From Paracoccaceae bacterium (GTDB lineage Bacteria > Pseudomonadota > Alphaproteobacteria > Rhodobacterales > Rhodobacteraceae): 14,692 bases of DNA. Both the position numbers and the translations under genes were made by a program. The stretch is taken from NCBI GenBank assembly GCA_007128995.1, contig SKWJ01000365.1, forward strand, positions 1 to 14,692, written 5' to 3'. This document shows, piece by piece, positions 6,711 through 13,132 of this stretch (positions within the stretch are counted from its first letter, which is position 1; each line of letters starts with the position of its first letter). The notes beneath the pieces were generated by a model. That model had not been told where the DNA came from and did not search any database. It saw nothing but the letters and a program-made list of their open reading frames with translations.

Positions 6711-7925
6711 ATGTTTGATTTTCTGCGCAGGACACGCCCGCCCGAGACGGCTGGCACGCATCTGCCCGAGGCCAAGGCCTCGGCTGTGGGGCCCTTGACG
6801 GCGGGGCGGATCAGGGGGCCGGATATGGCTGTTGGTCGGGCCGGAACCGGTTGGGCCGCGCCCGAGGGTGTGTCGCTGGTGCGCGCGGGTTTTCTGGGCA
6901 ATCCGGTCGGATTTCGCGCGGTGCGCCTGATTTCCGAAGCCGCCGCCGCCATGCCGCTGGTGGTTCAGGACTGCGCGCGCCGCTATGAAAGCCACCCGGT
7001 GCTGGATCTGATCACCCGTCCGAACCCCGCTCAGGGCCGGGCCGAACTGTTCGAGGCGCTCTATGCCCAGCTTCTGCTGTCGGGCAATGCCTATCTGGAA
7101 GCCGTAAGCGACCCGGATGGCACTGTGCAGGAATTGCATGTGCTGCGCTCGGACCGGATGCAGGTTGTGCCCGGCGCGGATGGCTGGCCTGTGGCCTATG
7201 ATTACACGGTCGGCGCGGCGAAGCACCGCTTCCATCTGCGCGACGGGCGGGTTCCGGTCTGTCACATCCGCAGTTTTCACCCCACAGATGACCATTATGG
7301 CCTGTCGCCGCTGGAAGCCGCGCGGCGCGCGGTCGAGGTGCACAATGCTGCATCACACTGGTCAAAGGCGCTTCTTGACAATGCCGCGCGGCCCTCAGGG
7401 GCGATTGTCTACAAGGGCGAGAATGGTCACGGTTCGATGAGCGCCGAGCAGTTCGAGCGGTTGCAGGCCGAGATGGAGGCGCATCATACCGGCGCGCGCA
7501 ATGCCGGACGGCCAATGCTGCTGGAAGGCGGGCTGGACTGGAAGCCGATGGGCTTTTCGCCCTCGGATATGGAATTTCAGAAGACCAAGGAAGCCGCCGC
7601 GCGCGAGATCGCGATTGCCTTTGGTGTGCCGCCAATGCTGCTGGGCATTCCAGGCGATGCCACCTATGCCAATTATCAGGAAGCCAACCGCGCCTTCTAC
7701 CGCCTGACCGTGCTGCCCCTTGCCGCGCGGGTCAGTGCTGCCGTCGCGCATTGGCTGTCAGGCTGCATTCCCGGCGAGGTGGACCTGAAACCCGATCTTG
7801 ATCAGGTCCCGGCACTGGCCGTGGAGCGTGAACAGCAATGGCGCCGGATCGGGGCGGCCAGTTTTCTGAGTGACGCTGAGAAACGCGTTCTGCTGGGGCT
7901 TCCGCCGCTTGTCGAGGGCGCATGA
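6711..7925 (+). CDS. g3: GTA portal protein, g3 (HK97 family)
   Basis: Portal protein: a ring at one capsid vertex through which DNA enters and leaves and to which the terminase and tail attach. The 404 residues match HK97-family portals. Recognisable segments include LLSGNAYLE (122-130), the HPTDDHYGLSPLEAARRAVE region (190-209) and the hallmark FGVPPMLLGI followed by GDATYANYQEANRAFYR (about 304-331), which lies in the stem/tunnel-loop part. The start at 6711 is supported by GGAGAAAGG at 6696-6704. The stop overlaps the start of g3.5 (ATGA), so the two are translationally coupled. The first 50 residues are Pro/Gly/Ala-rich and probably flexible. The GTA assignment follows from sequence similarity and gene order. 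Confidence 0.95.
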   Translation: MFDFLRRTRPPETAGTHLPEAKASAVGPLTAGRIRGPDMAVGRAGTGWAAPEGVSLVRAGFLGNPVGFRAVRLISEAAAAMPLVVQDCARRYESHPVLDLITRPNPAQGRAELFEALYAQLLLSGNAYLEAVSDPDGTVQELHVLRSDRMQVVPGADGWPVAYDYTVGAAKHRFHLRDGRVPVCHIRSFHPTDDHYGLSPLEAARRAVEVHNAASHWSKALLDNAARPSGAIVYKGENGHGSMSAEQFERLQAEMEAHHTGARNAGRPMLLEGGLDWKPMGFSPSDMEFQKTKEAAAREIAIAFGVPPMLLGIPGDATYANYQEANRAFYRLTVLPLAARVSAAVAHWLSGCIPGEVDLKPDLDQVPALAVEREQQWRRIGAASFLSDAEKRVLLGLPPLVEGA

Positions 7926-8164
7926 ACGCGCGCCGGCAGATCGGTGGCTCGCGGTTTCTGTATGACAGTTTCGAGGCCGCGCAGGCCCGCATCGATGCTC
8001 AGGAACGGGTGTTCGAGGCCCGCAAGGAAGCGATGGAGTTTCGCATCGTGCGGCTGGAGACAGCTTTTGAGCAATTGGAAAAACGGCTTTGGGTTGCGGT
8101 TTATGCGGTGGTTGGCGGTGTGCTGGTGCATGGCGCGCTGGCGGTGCTGACAACCCTGCAATGA
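7922..8164 (+). CDS. g3.5: GTA small coiled-coil membrane-anchored protein, g3.5
   Basis: An 80-residue protein with a charged, heptad-like helical segment (about residues 15-55, rich in Glu/Arg/Ala, including the segments EARKEAMEFRIVRLE and QLEKR) followed by one hydrophobic helix (about 57-77) ending close to the C-terminus. The small gene between portal and protease in RcGTA clusters (g3.5) occupies the same position and has a similar size. Its role is not established; a tail-anchored topology is predicted here. The start is given by the ATGA overlap with g3, and g4 follows after 12 bases. Candidate roles are holding prohead assembly at the membrane or controlling the protease, but both are speculative. 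Confidence 0.78.
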   Translation: MNARRQIGGSRFLYDSFEAAQARIDAQERVFEARKEAMEFRIVRLETAFEQLEKRLWVAVYAVVGGVLVHGALAVLTTLQ

Positions 8165-8176
8165 AAGGGATCAAGA

Positions 8177-8707
8177 ATGACAAGCAAGTTCCTTGCACCT
8201 GCCGCAGATGTGGCGCTGGTCGCAGAGCACCGGATCGAGGGCTATGCCTCGGTTTTCGGGCTGCGCGACCGGGGTGGCGATATCGTCATGCCGGGCGCTT
8301 ATGCGGCCTCGTTGAAGCGCATGGCGGCGCGGGGCGACCGGGTGCGGCTTTTGTGGCAGCATGACCCGGCCCAGCCTATCGGGATCTGGGATGAGGTGTT
8401 CGAGGATGCGCATGGCCTGTTCGTGCGCGGGCGGTTGCTGGAAGACGTGGCCCGCGCGAGAGAGGCCCGCGCGTTGCTGGCCGCAGGCGCGGTCGACGGG
8501 CTGTCGATCGGCTACCGCACCTTGCGCGCCGAACCGCTGCCGGGGTCAGGGCGTCGCCTGATCGAACTGGATCTGTGGGAAGTCAGCCTTGTGACCTTTC
8601 CGATGCAGGCCGAAGCGCGGCTGTCGGCCAAGGCGGATGCGCTGATGCGTCTGGGGGCCTTGCGCCGGCAGATGCGCGACGCGCGGGCCGCTGTTGCGCG
8701 GTTCTAA
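8177..8707 (+). CDS. g4: GTA prohead protease, g4 (HK97 gp4-like)
   Basis: Serine protease of the HK97 prohead family (peptidase U35/S78), which trims the N-terminal scaffold of the capsid protein and then itself during head maturation. In the 176 residues the catalytic positions line up as His62 (LWQHDPAQPIG), Ser110 (VDGLSIGYR) and Glu135 (LWEVSLVTFPM). The Ser-to-Glu spacing of 25 agrees with the HK97 gp4 triad His65/Ser115/Glu140 as I recall it. The N-terminal EGYASVFG and the GGDIVMPGAY segment are also typical. AAGGGA (8165-8170) provides the ribosome binding site 6 bases before the ATG. It lies directly before the capsid gene, as expected for the substrate, but a 108-base gap intervenes. 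Confidence 0.94.
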   Translation: MTSKFLAPAADVALVAEHRIEGYASVFGLRDRGGDIVMPGAYAASLKRMAARGDRVRLLWQHDPAQPIGIWDEVFEDAHGLFVRGRLLEDVARAREARALLAAGAVDGLSIGYRTLRAEPLPGSGRRLIELDLWEVSLVTFPMQAEARLSAKADALMRLGALRRQMRDARAAVARF

Positions 8708-8815
8708 GGCCAGCGTACGCTGGCTTCACCAGATCTTGGGCGGGCTGCGCTAGTCTGACCCCAGATACCTTTCGACCCCGAATACTTTCTGACCCTAGCC
8801 TTAACGGAGAGCGAC
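8708..8815 (+). promoter_or_regulatory. Gap before capsid gene: 16-bp palindrome plus three 17-base repeats
   Basis: A perfect 16-base palindrome, GCCAGCGTACGCTGGC (8709-8724), starts two bases after the g4 stop. Thirty-odd bases later three imperfect copies of a 17-base unit run in tandem, starting with GACCC at 8757, 8774 and 8791; the first two share GACCCC, ATAC and TTTC. The last copy runs into the strong capsid ribosome binding site GGAG (8806-8809), 6 bases before the ATG. This may be an RNA-processing or stability element, or an internal promoter/operator raising capsid output. No convincing -35/-10 pair was found. Confidence 0.5.
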
Positions 8816-10039
8816 ATGACTGACCCCGTGCCCCAGGCATCGGGCCCAAGCGGCACGGATTTGCCGATGGCCCACCCGGTAGAACTGAAGGCGGAACAGG
8901 ACCTGACCCATGCGATGGTGGGCTTTGCACAGGACCTCGACGCCTTTCAGACCGAAATCACCCGCAAACTTTCCCAAACAGAAGAGCGACTGACCATGCT
9001 GGATCGCAAGACTGCCCTGTCCCCTGCACGCCCCGTCCTGGCCCGGACAGAGACAGGCCCCTCCCTTCATCTGAAGGCGTTTGACACCTATCTGCGCCGC
9101 GGCGATGACGCGCCGATGCGCGGGCTGGAGCTGGAAGCCAAGGGCCTGAACACGCAGGTTGCGGCCGATGGCGGGTATCTGGTCGATCCCGAGACAGCGC
9201 AGGCCATCCGTTCGGTGCTGCATGCCACGGCCTCGATCCGGGCCATCGCCTCGGTGGTGACGGTCGAATCGACCTCGTTCGATGTGCTGGTCGATCACAG
9301 CGACGTCTCGACCGGCTGGGCCAGCGAAACCGGGGCGGTGGCCGAATCCGACACGCCGAAGATTGACCGGATCCCGATCCGTCTGCATGAATTGTCAGCC
9401 ATGCCGAAGGCCAGCCAGCGCCTGCTGGATGACAGCGCCTTCGATATCGAGGGCTGGCTTGCCGGGCGCATTGCCGCGAAATTCGCCCGCGCCGAGGCGG
9501 CGGCCTTCATCCATGGCGACGGGCAGGACAAGCCCAAGGGCTTTCTCACCCATGACACGGTCGAGGATGGCGATTGGGAATGGGGCCATCTGGGCTATAT
9601 CGTGACCGGCGCGGATGGCGATTTCGCCAGCAATAACGCCTCTGACGCGATTGTGGATCTGGTCTATGCGCTGGGCGCGACCTATCGCGCGAATGCGGCC
9701 TTCGTGATGAATTCGAAAACCGCAGGGGCCGTGCGCAAGATGAAAGATGCCGATGGCCGTTTCCTGTGGTCGGATGGGCTGGCCGCAGCCGAACCGGCCC
9801 GATTGATGGGCTATCCGGTGCTTGTGGCCGAAGACATGCCGGATATCGCCTCGGACAGTTTTGCCATCGCCTTCGGGGATTTCGCGGCGGGCTACACCAT
9901 TGCCGAGCGCCCGGACATGCGCGTGTTGCGCGACCCGTTCAGCGCCAAGCCGCATGTGCTGTTCTACGCCACCAAGCGTGTCGGCGGCGATGTGTCCGAT
10001 TTCAAGGCGATCAAGCTGTTGAAATTCGGCGAACTCTGA
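8816..10039 (+). CDS. g5: GTA major capsid protein, g5 (HK97 fold)
   Basis: Major capsid protein that forms the GTA head shell. The 407 residues fit an HK97-fold precursor. A charged, coiled-coil-prone N-terminal scaffold (about residues 20-80, LKAEQDLTHAM to KLSQTEERLTML) precedes the mature fold, which begins around LKAFDTYLRRGDD and the family-typical NTQVAADGGYLVDPE (112-126). The precursor is probably cut by g4 near residue 100-112 (inferred from HK97 and RcGTA maturation; the exact site cannot be seen). The conserved C-terminal part runs from LMGYPVLVAEDMP through GDFAAGYTIAERPDMRVLRD. The start at 8816 has one of the best Shine-Dalgarno sequences in the cluster. The gene is bracketed by structured non-coding gaps, unlike most of its neighbours, in keeping with the need for many more copies. 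Confidence 0.96.
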   Translation: MTDPVPQASGPSGTDLPMAHPVELKAEQDLTHAMVGFAQDLDAFQTEITRKLSQTEERLTMLDRKTALSPARPVLARTETGPSLHLKAFDTYLRRGDDAPMRGLELEAKGLNTQVAADGGYLVDPETAQAIRSVLHATASIRAIASVVTVESTSFDVLVDHSDVSTGWASETGAVAESDTPKIDRIPIRLHELSAMPKASQRLLDDSAFDIEGWLAGRIAAKFARAEAAAFIHGDGQDKPKGFLTHDTVEDGDWEWGHLGYIVTGADGDFASNNASDAIVDLVYALGATYRANAAFVMNSKTAGAVRKMKDADGRFLWSDGLAAAEPARLMGYPVLVAEDMPDIASDSFAIAFGDFAAGYTIAERPDMRVLRDPFSAKPHVLFYATKRVGGDVSDFKAIKLLKFGEL

Positions 10040-10201
10040 TCCGGTTCCCGTTCCTGTGCCCGGCTGTGTCCGGGTGCGGGGATGGGCGGTGCCCTGCCTG
10101 ACGCAGTCTGGTCTGGCTGGTCTTTCCCCTTGTGCCCCCTGCACATCCAGGCCGGGCCGGCAGGGCACCTGTTGTCGTAACCTTCCCGCAAGAGGCGTTT
10201 C
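10040..10201 (+). promoter_or_regulatory. Structured 162-base gap after the capsid gene
   Basis: Two structures are visible. CCCGG (10059-10063) pairs with CCGGG (10070-10074) across a 6-base loop. An exact 11-base inverted repeat, GGTGCCCTGCC (10088-10098) and GGCAGGGCACC (10159-10169), spans a 60-base interior. No T-tract follows either, and no ORF with a ribosome binding site was seen. It could be a partial terminator or a 3' stabiliser of the capsid message that reduces downstream expression; the function is inferred from position. AAGAGG at 10191-10196 is the ribosome binding site of g6. Confidence 0.5.
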
Positions 10202-10783
10202 ATGCATCTTTCCGAGACAAGCCCCGTTCCCTCTGCCGCGCTGCCGGTGGCTCTGCTGCGCGATCATCTGCGCCTGTCTTCGGGCTTTGCCGATGACACC
10301 ACCCAGGATGCGCTGCTGGAACAGTATCTGCGCGCGGCGCTGGCCCGGATCGAGGCGCGGGTGTCGCGGGCGCTGTTCCGGCGCGGCTATCTGCTGCGGC
10401 TTGCGCAGTGGCGCAATGGCCAGATGCAGGCCCTGCTGATCGCCCCGGTGTTGCAGATCACCTCGGTCACGCTGCGCGCTGCCGACGGGTCTGCGCTGCC
10501 GGTTGCGCCGTCGCGCTACCGGCTGGACCCCGATGGCGTGCGGCCGCGGATCGTTGCTGCGGGCACGGCGTTGCCAACAATCCCGACAGGCGGCGCGGTC
10601 GAGATTGCCTTTGACGCAGGCTTTGGCGTGGTCTGGGACGAGATCCCGGCGGATCTTCGGCAGGCCGTGATGCTGCTTGCCGCGCAATTCTACGAGGCGC
10701 GCGACGCGGCAGGGGCAATGGCCCCCGGCGCGGCGTCACTGCTGGACCGCTGGCAGGATTTCCGCCTTGGGGGGCGCGCATGA
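10202..10783 (+). CDS. g6: GTA head-tail connector protein, g6
   Basis: Head-tail connector (HK97 gp6-like / phiE125 gp8 family), which forms the ring below the portal on the head side of the neck. The 193 residues open with LPVALLRDHLRLSSGFADD, a typical start for this family (helical DxxK/HLR-type element). Then comes a helix-rich region with LLEQYLRAALARIEARVSRAL and a beta-rich insert with VLQITSVTLRAADGSALPV. The C-terminal helix carries VWDEIPADLRQAVMLLAAQFYEAR, written here as two adjoining pieces (VWDEIPADLRQAV, MLLAAQFYEAR), which is the strongest family signature. The ATG at 10202 has AAGAGG 5 bases upstream. Its stop overlaps the g7 start (ATGA), beginning an uninterrupted coupled run g6-g7-g8. 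Confidence 0.88.
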   Translation: MHLSETSPVPSAALPVALLRDHLRLSSGFADDTTQDALLEQYLRAALARIEARVSRALFRRGYLLRLAQWRNGQMQALLIAPVLQITSVTLRAADGSALPVAPSRYRLDPDGVRPRIVAAGTALPTIPTGGAVEIAFDAGFGVVWDEIPADLRQAVMLLAAQFYEARDAAGAMAPGAASLLDRWQDFRLGGRA

Positions 10784-11121
10784 GCAGCGCCCCAAGGCTG
10801 ACCCGGACACTGGTGCTGGAAAGCCCGGTGGTGACCGCTGACAATGCGGGCGGTTTCGTGACGGAATGGCAGGCTCTGGGCACGCTCTGGGCCGAGATCC
10901 GCGCCAGCAGCGGGCGCACGCGCTTTGCCGTGCTCGGCCCCTCGGGCGAGGTGCAGCTGCGCATCCTTGTGCGCGCGGCACGTCCCGGCAGCGACCAGCG
11001 TCCCCGCCCCGACCAGCGGTTCCGCGAAGGCAGCCGCATTTTCCGCATCCTTGCTGTGGCCGAAGCTGATCTTCAGGGCCGCTATCTGATCTGCACTGCC
11101 CGAGAGGAGCTTCCCGCATGA
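10780..11121 (+). CDS. g7: GTA head closure / head-tail adaptor protein, g7
   Basis: Small neck protein (113 residues) of the SPP1 gp16-like head-tail adaptor family, which sits under the connector ring and closes the channel. The pattern fits the family: a basic N-terminus (PRLTRTLVLESPVVTADNAG), the central TEWQALGTLWAEIRASSGR with the conserved W-A-x-I/V core, then alternating beta strands (VQLRILVRAARPG) and a basic RPDQRFREGSRIFRILAV C-terminal section. It starts by ATGA overlap with g6 and ends by ATGA overlap with g8. An internal GGAG (11106-11109) near its end serves as the g8 ribosome binding site. The family assignment rests on these patterns and on gene order. Confidence 0.85.
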   Translation: MSSAPRLTRTLVLESPVVTADNAGGFVTEWQALGTLWAEIRASSGRTRFAVLGPSGEVQLRILVRAARPGSDQRPRPDQRFREGSRIFRILAVAEADLQGRYLICTAREELPA

Positions 11122-11528
11122 CCTATGTGATTGCGCCCGCGCTGCAAACGGCCGTGTTCCAGCATTTGCAGGCCGACGCGGTTCTGAACGCGCTGCTGGC
11201 AGGGGCGCTTTATGATGCGATCCCCCCCGCCACGCCCCCGGCCACCTATGTCCTGATCGGTGCCGAAGAGGTTCAGGACCGATCTGACGTCACGGGCCGG
11301 GGCGCCGAACACAAGCTGGTGCTGAGTGTGGTGACAAACGCCACCGGGTTTCTGGCTGCGAAGGACATCGCCGCGCGCATCTGCGAGCGGCTGGATGCGC
11401 CGGATCTGACTCTCGCGCGCGGACGGCTGGTGGCGATGTGGTTCGAGCGGGCCGAAGCCCGCCGGGTTGAAGGGGATCAGACGCGCCGCATTGACCTGCG
11501 ATTTCGCGCGCGCGTCGAAGATAGCTGA
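11118..11528 (+). CDS. g8: GTA tail terminator protein, g8 (DUF3168)
   Basis: Tail terminator/completion protein of the DUF3168 family, forming a ring that caps the tail tube and docks it to the head neck. The 136 residues show the family architecture. An N-terminal helix (LQTAVFQHLQADAVLNALL) precedes an IPPATPPATYVLIGAEE stretch in which the Pro-rich turn and YV(L/I)IG are typical. Then come strands (HKLVLSVVTNATGFLAAKDI) and the C-terminal RRIDLRFRARVED strand. It starts within the g7 stop. A 24-base gap with a strong AAGGAG separates it from the tail-tube gene, allowing independent high-level initiation of g9. Confidence 0.88.
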   Translation: MTYVIAPALQTAVFQHLQADAVLNALLAGALYDAIPPATPPATYVLIGAEEVQDRSDVTGRGAEHKLVLSVVTNATGFLAAKDIAARICERLDAPDLTLARGRLVAMWFERAEARRVEGDQTRRIDLRFRARVEDS

Positions 11529-11552
11529 TTTCATACTCAAGGAGATGGCCCG

Positions 11553-11966
11553 ATGGGTGCACAGAATGGCAAGGACCTGCTGGTCAAGGTGGAAATGACC
11601 ACAGGGGGCGCATTTGAAACGATCGCGGGCCTGCGCGCCACGCGCATCAGCTTCAATGCGGAAACGGTAGATGTGACATCGCTGTCCTCTGCCGGGGGGT
11701 GGCGCGAGTTGCTGGGCGGCGCGGGGGTCCGCTCGGCGGCGATATCGGGGGCAGGCGTGTTTCGGGATGCGGCCACGGATGCGCGCGCGCGCAGCATCTT
11801 CTTTGCCGGGCAGACACCCCTGTTTCAGGTCATCATCCCGGATTTCGGAACGGTCGAAGGGCCGTTCCAGATTACCGGGCTGGATTATGCAGGCAGCCAT
11901 AACGGCGAGGCGACATTCGAATTGTCGCTGGCCTCTGCCGGGTTGCTGGAGTTCACACCGGAATGA
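11553..11966 (+). CDS. g9: GTA major tail (tube) protein, g9
   Basis: Tail tube protein (TP901-1-like major tail protein family), which stacks as rings to form the non-contractile tail. The 137 residues begin with AQNGKDLLVKVE, where GKDLLLK-type starts are typical. They continue with GLRATRISFNAETVDVTSL and WRELLGGAGVRSAAISGAGVF, and end with EGPFQITGLDYAGSHNGEA and FELSLASAGLLEFT, the usual beta-sandwich pattern of tube proteins. AAGGAG (11539-11544), 8 bases before the ATG, is a perfect-looking Shine-Dalgarno, fitting a multicopy product. The stop overlaps the g10 start (ATGA). Confidence 0.92.
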   Translation: MGAQNGKDLLVKVEMTTGGAFETIAGLRATRISFNAETVDVTSLSSAGGWRELLGGAGVRSAAISGAGVFRDAATDARARSIFFAGQTPLFQVIIPDFGTVEGPFQITGLDYAGSHNGEATFELSLASAGLLEFTPE

Positions 11967-12292
11967 GTGCGCAGATGGGAAACCCCTTTGCCGGAGAAGT
12001 GCGGCTGGTGATTGATGGCACGCCCCATGTCGCGCGCCTGACCCTGGGCGCGCTGGCGGAACTGGAAGCGGCCATGGGCGCAGATACGCTTGTCGCGCTG
12101 GCAGAACGCTTTGAACGCGGGCAGTTTTCATCGCGTGACGTGCTTGCGCTGATTGTCGCGGGGCTGCGCGGCGGCGGCTGGAACGGACAGGCCTCGGATC
12201 TGACCAAGGCCGAGATCGAGGGCGGTATTCACGGCGCGGCGCGGGCTGCGGCCCGCCTGCTGGCCCATGCTTTCGCGCCCCCCCCGGCATGA
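11963..12292 (+). CDS. g10: GTA tail assembly chaperone-like protein, g10
   Basis: The 'gene transfer agent family protein' found after the tail tube gene, related to phage tail assembly chaperones (Phage_TAC-type). Such proteins coat the tape measure during tail assembly and are not in the mature particle. The 109 residues show the typical opening NPFAGEVRLVIDGTPHVARL (beta hairpin), LTLGALAELEAAMGADTLVALAERF, then DVLALIVAGLRGGGW and an acidic-helical part ending near AARLLAHAF. The start is by ATGA overlap with g9. An eight-C run (12278-12285) lies just before its stop, and g10.1 follows in the -1 frame; see findings. The chaperone role is inferred from family and position. Confidence 0.85.
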   Translation: MSAQMGNPFAGEVRLVIDGTPHVARLTLGALAELEAAMGADTLVALAERFERGQFSSRDVLALIVAGLRGGGWNGQASDLTKAEIEGGIHGAARAAARLLAHAFAPPPA

Positions 12293-12510
12293 GCAGCGGC
12301 CCGCATCTGGACTGGCCCGCGCTGATGCGCCTTGGCCTGCGCGACCTGCGCCTGCACCCGCGCGCTTTCTGGGCGCTGACGCCGGTGGAACTGATGATCA
12401 TGGCCGGGCTGGAAGGCCAGCCTGCCCCCCTGACGCGCGCCGGGCTCCATGCTCTGGCACTGCGCTATCCTGATGAACGGAAAGGTCAAGGCAATGACAA
12501 CGCTGAGTGA
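12289..12510 (+). CDS. g10.1: GTA second tail chaperone-like protein, g10.1 (rcc01693 family)
   Basis: A 73-residue protein matching the small Phage_TAC_6 / rcc01693-type family. Its signature is FWALTPVELMIMAGLEG (residues 25-41), preceded by DWPALMRLGLRDLRLHP. The start at 12289 is fixed by the ATGA overlap with g10; an internal ATG at 12325 is less likely. Its frame is -1 relative to g10 and is open back through the C-run, so a g10-g10.1 fusion by -1 frameshifting is possible in addition to coupled re-initiation. The last 17 bases overlap the tape-measure gene. Genes between tail tube and tape measure in siphophages nearly always serve as tape-measure chaperones, and that role is inferred here. 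Confidence 0.85.
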   Translation: MSSGPHLDWPALMRLGLRDLRLHPRAFWALTPVELMIMAGLEGQPAPLTRAGLHALALRYPDERKGQGNDNAE

Positions 12511-13120
12511 GCTGGAAACCCAGATCGACGCGCTGGAGCAGCGGCTGGGCCAGACCGCCGGGCTGGTGTCGAGTTTCGATGCCGAACTGGCCGGGCTGGG
12601 CCGCAATCTGGCGCTGACCGAACGCGAGGTCGAGGGGCTGTCGCGCAGCTTCTCGACCGGGTTGCGCCGCGCGTTCGACGGGGTTGTGGTGGACGGGTCG
12701 CGCCTGCAGGACGCGTTGCGCGGGGTCGCGCAAAGCATGGCGTCGGGTGTCTACAATACGGCCATGCGACCGGTGCAGAACGCCTTGGGTGCCGCGCTGG
12801 CCCAAGGGGCTGCGGGGATGATGGGTGGCGCGTTTGGTGCGGTCATGCCCTTCGCCAAGGGGGGTGTGATCTCGCAGGCGACAGCCTTTCCCCTGCGCGG
12901 CGGCATGACCGGGGTGATGGGGGAAGCGGGGCCAGAGGCGATCATGCCCCTGTCGCGCGGCCCCGACGGGCGGCTGGGTGTGCGCGCCGCAGGCGGCAGT
13001 GGCCCGGCACAGGTGACAATCAATATCACCACCCCGGATGTGACCGGGTTTCAACGCTCGCAAAGCCAGATCGCCGCGCAGATGTCGCGGCTTCTGGCAT
13101 CGGGCCAGCGCAACCAGTAA
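12494..13120 (+). CDS. g11: GTA tape measure protein, g11 (short)
   Basis: Tape measure protein, which sets tail length and lies inside the tube. From the ATG at 12494 (MTTLSELETQ) it has 208 residues, near the roughly 219 of R. capsulatus g11 and far shorter than in most siphophages. An N-terminal coiled coil (2-40) is followed by an amphipathic helix (RSFSTGLRRAFDGVV), a Gly/Ala-rich hydrophobic stretch (97-118), and the familiar C-terminal tape-measure signature FAKGGVI (120-126) and GEAGPEAIMPL (143-153). It ends with a beta-rich VTINITTPDVTGF segment. I prefer 12494 over the upstream in-frame ATG at 12449. GGAAAGG (12479-12485) lies 8 bases away, and the extra 15 residues would overlap g10.1 further and do not look conserved. 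Confidence 0.9.
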   Translation: MTTLSELETQIDALEQRLGQTAGLVSSFDAELAGLGRNLALTEREVEGLSRSFSTGLRRAFDGVVVDGSRLQDALRGVAQSMASGVYNTAMRPVQNALGAALAQGAAGMMGGAFGAVMPFAKGGVISQATAFPLRGGMTGVMGEAGPEAIMPLSRGPDGRLGVRAAGGSGPAQVTINITTPDVTGFQRSQSQIAAQMSRLLASGQRNQ

Positions 13121-13132
13121 AGGGGCAGGACA

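Noticed and set aside
6694..6798. 34-codon leader ORF starting at ATG 6694 before and into the portal gene, preceded by a GGGGGAG run
   Set aside because: Spacing from the purine run to the ATG is only about 3 bases, the product has no recognisable features, and the same ATG region is better explained as the ribosome binding site of g3. It could be kept in mind as an attenuating leader.
9395..10687. Minus-strand reading frame of 430 codons opposite capsid and connector genes
   Set aside because: It is antisense to g5 and g6, with low-complexity Arg/Gln/Gly composition and no family resemblance; it is an artefact of high GC.
11082..12401. Minus-strand reading frame of 439 codons opposite g7-g10.1
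   Set aside because: It spans five well-supported plus-strand genes and has no recognisable motif or ribosome binding site; it is a shadow frame.
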